From assembly GCF_030463565.1 (NCBI RefSeq), contig NC_134660.1:2096001-2160000 (forward strand): DNA of 64,000 bases, given 5' to 3'. Source of the stretch: Pelecanus crispus (taxonomy: Eukaryota > Chordata > Aves > Pelecaniformes > Pelecanidae). Below the pieces are notes generated by a model. It searched no databases. It was not told the DNA's origin and saw only the letters and a program-made list of their open reading frames with translations. The position numbers were made by a program, and so were the translations under genes. This document shows positions 63,366 through 64,000 of the stretch, piece by piece; positions within the stretch are counted from its first letter, which is position 1, and every line of letters begins with the position of its first letter.

Positions 63366-64000
63366 GACTTGGGATGGGAAGGGGGCTCGGAGCGGGGGGC
63401 CAGGTGGGAGCTCGGAGCGGGGTTGGGGGGGGGCCAATTCGCAGCCGGGAGCCCAGCTCGGGCTGGGAAGGGGGCTCGGAGCGGGGGGCCCGGGGGGGGG
63501 CTCGGAGCGGGGGCCGGGGGGGCTCGGAGCGGGCTCGAAGCGGGGCCGGGGGGCTCGGAGCGGGGCCGGGGGCGGTGGGGGGGGCTCGGAGCGGGGCCGG
63601 GCCGGGAGGGGGGGCTCGGAGCGGGGCCGGGGGGCTCGGAGCGGGGCCGGGCCGGGAGGGGGGGCTCGGAGCGGGGCCGGGGGGCTGGGAGCGGGGCCGG
63701 GGGCGGTGGGGGGGCTGGGAGCGGGGCCGGGGGCGGTGGGGGGGCTGGGAGCGGGGCCGGGGGGCTCGGAGCGGGGCCGGGGGCGGTGGGGGGGCCGGGG
63801 GCGGTAGGGGGGCTGGGAGCGGGGCCGGGGGCGGTGGGGGGGCTGGGAGCGGGGCCGGGGGCGGTGGGGGGGCTCGGAGCGGGGCCGGGGGCGGTGGGGG
63901 GGCTGGGAGCGGGGCCGGGGGGCTGGGAGCGGGGCCGGGGGGCTCGGAGCGGGGCCGGGGGGCTGGGAGCGGGGCCGGGCCGGGCCGGGAGGGGGCGCGG
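63366..64000 (+). repeat. G-rich minisatellite (ggctcggagcggggccggggg) to window end
   Basis: Tandem units of about 20-31 bases (ggctgggagcggggccgggg with or without gcggtggggg) continue to the last base, so the array is truncated by the window. It is extremely G-rich on the plus strand. Confidence 0.93.

Noticed and set aside
62632-63807. Plus-strand frames of GVGAGVGAEF type, up to 256 codons
   Set aside because: Translation of intronic minisatellite. A splice donor precedes it and composition is repeat-driven.

Overview
The window is vertebrate nuclear DNA, almost certainly from a bird. Three observations point there: spliced genes with vertebrate exon structure, CR1 LINE 3' ends (the dominant avian repeat), and short introns in very GC-rich, minisatellite-rich DNA as on avian microchromosomes. 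Gene content and order (LASP1, FBXO47, PLXDC1) match human 17q12 as I remember it. The species cannot be read from the sequence.

Layout. 1-5.7 kb holds the last three coding exons of LASP1 (+) and its 3' UTR. Around 7.05 kb, in a CpG-rich stretch, a 25-codon ORF encodes a single membrane helix and is followed by a strong splice donor; this is probably a micropeptide gene. 12.0-21.7 kb is the complete FBXO47 CDS (-): ten coding exons, 453 residues, one GC-AG intron. Its non-coding first exon probably lies near 24.7-25.9 kb, where a CpG island carries three E2F-type sites. Two CR1 3' ends follow at 26.1-26.6 kb. The stretch 26.7-38.9 kb has no recognisable gene, only old SINE-like remnants, and presumably includes the PLXDC1 3' UTR. 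39.0-58.0 kb is the complete PLXDC1 CDS (-): fourteen coding exons, 489 residues. The PLXDC1 promoter runs into a 0.7-kb GATGGG-type repeat. 60.49-60.56 kb is an intact tRNA-Cys(GCA) gene (-) beside a 0.5-kb homopurine tract. At 62.4 kb a TATA-type promoter drives a first coding exon (+) with a signal peptide that I do not recognise. Its first intron is a G-rich minisatellite that runs off the window.

The genes are not a pathway. LASP1 is an actin-adhesion adaptor, FBXO47 a meiotic F-box protein, PLXDC1 a type I membrane receptor. The least explained elements are the 25-residue membrane micropeptide and the secreted-peptide exon at 62.5 kb. Exons were assigned by translating both strands, checking splice sites and reading phase, and comparing with remembered human proteins; no database search was run.
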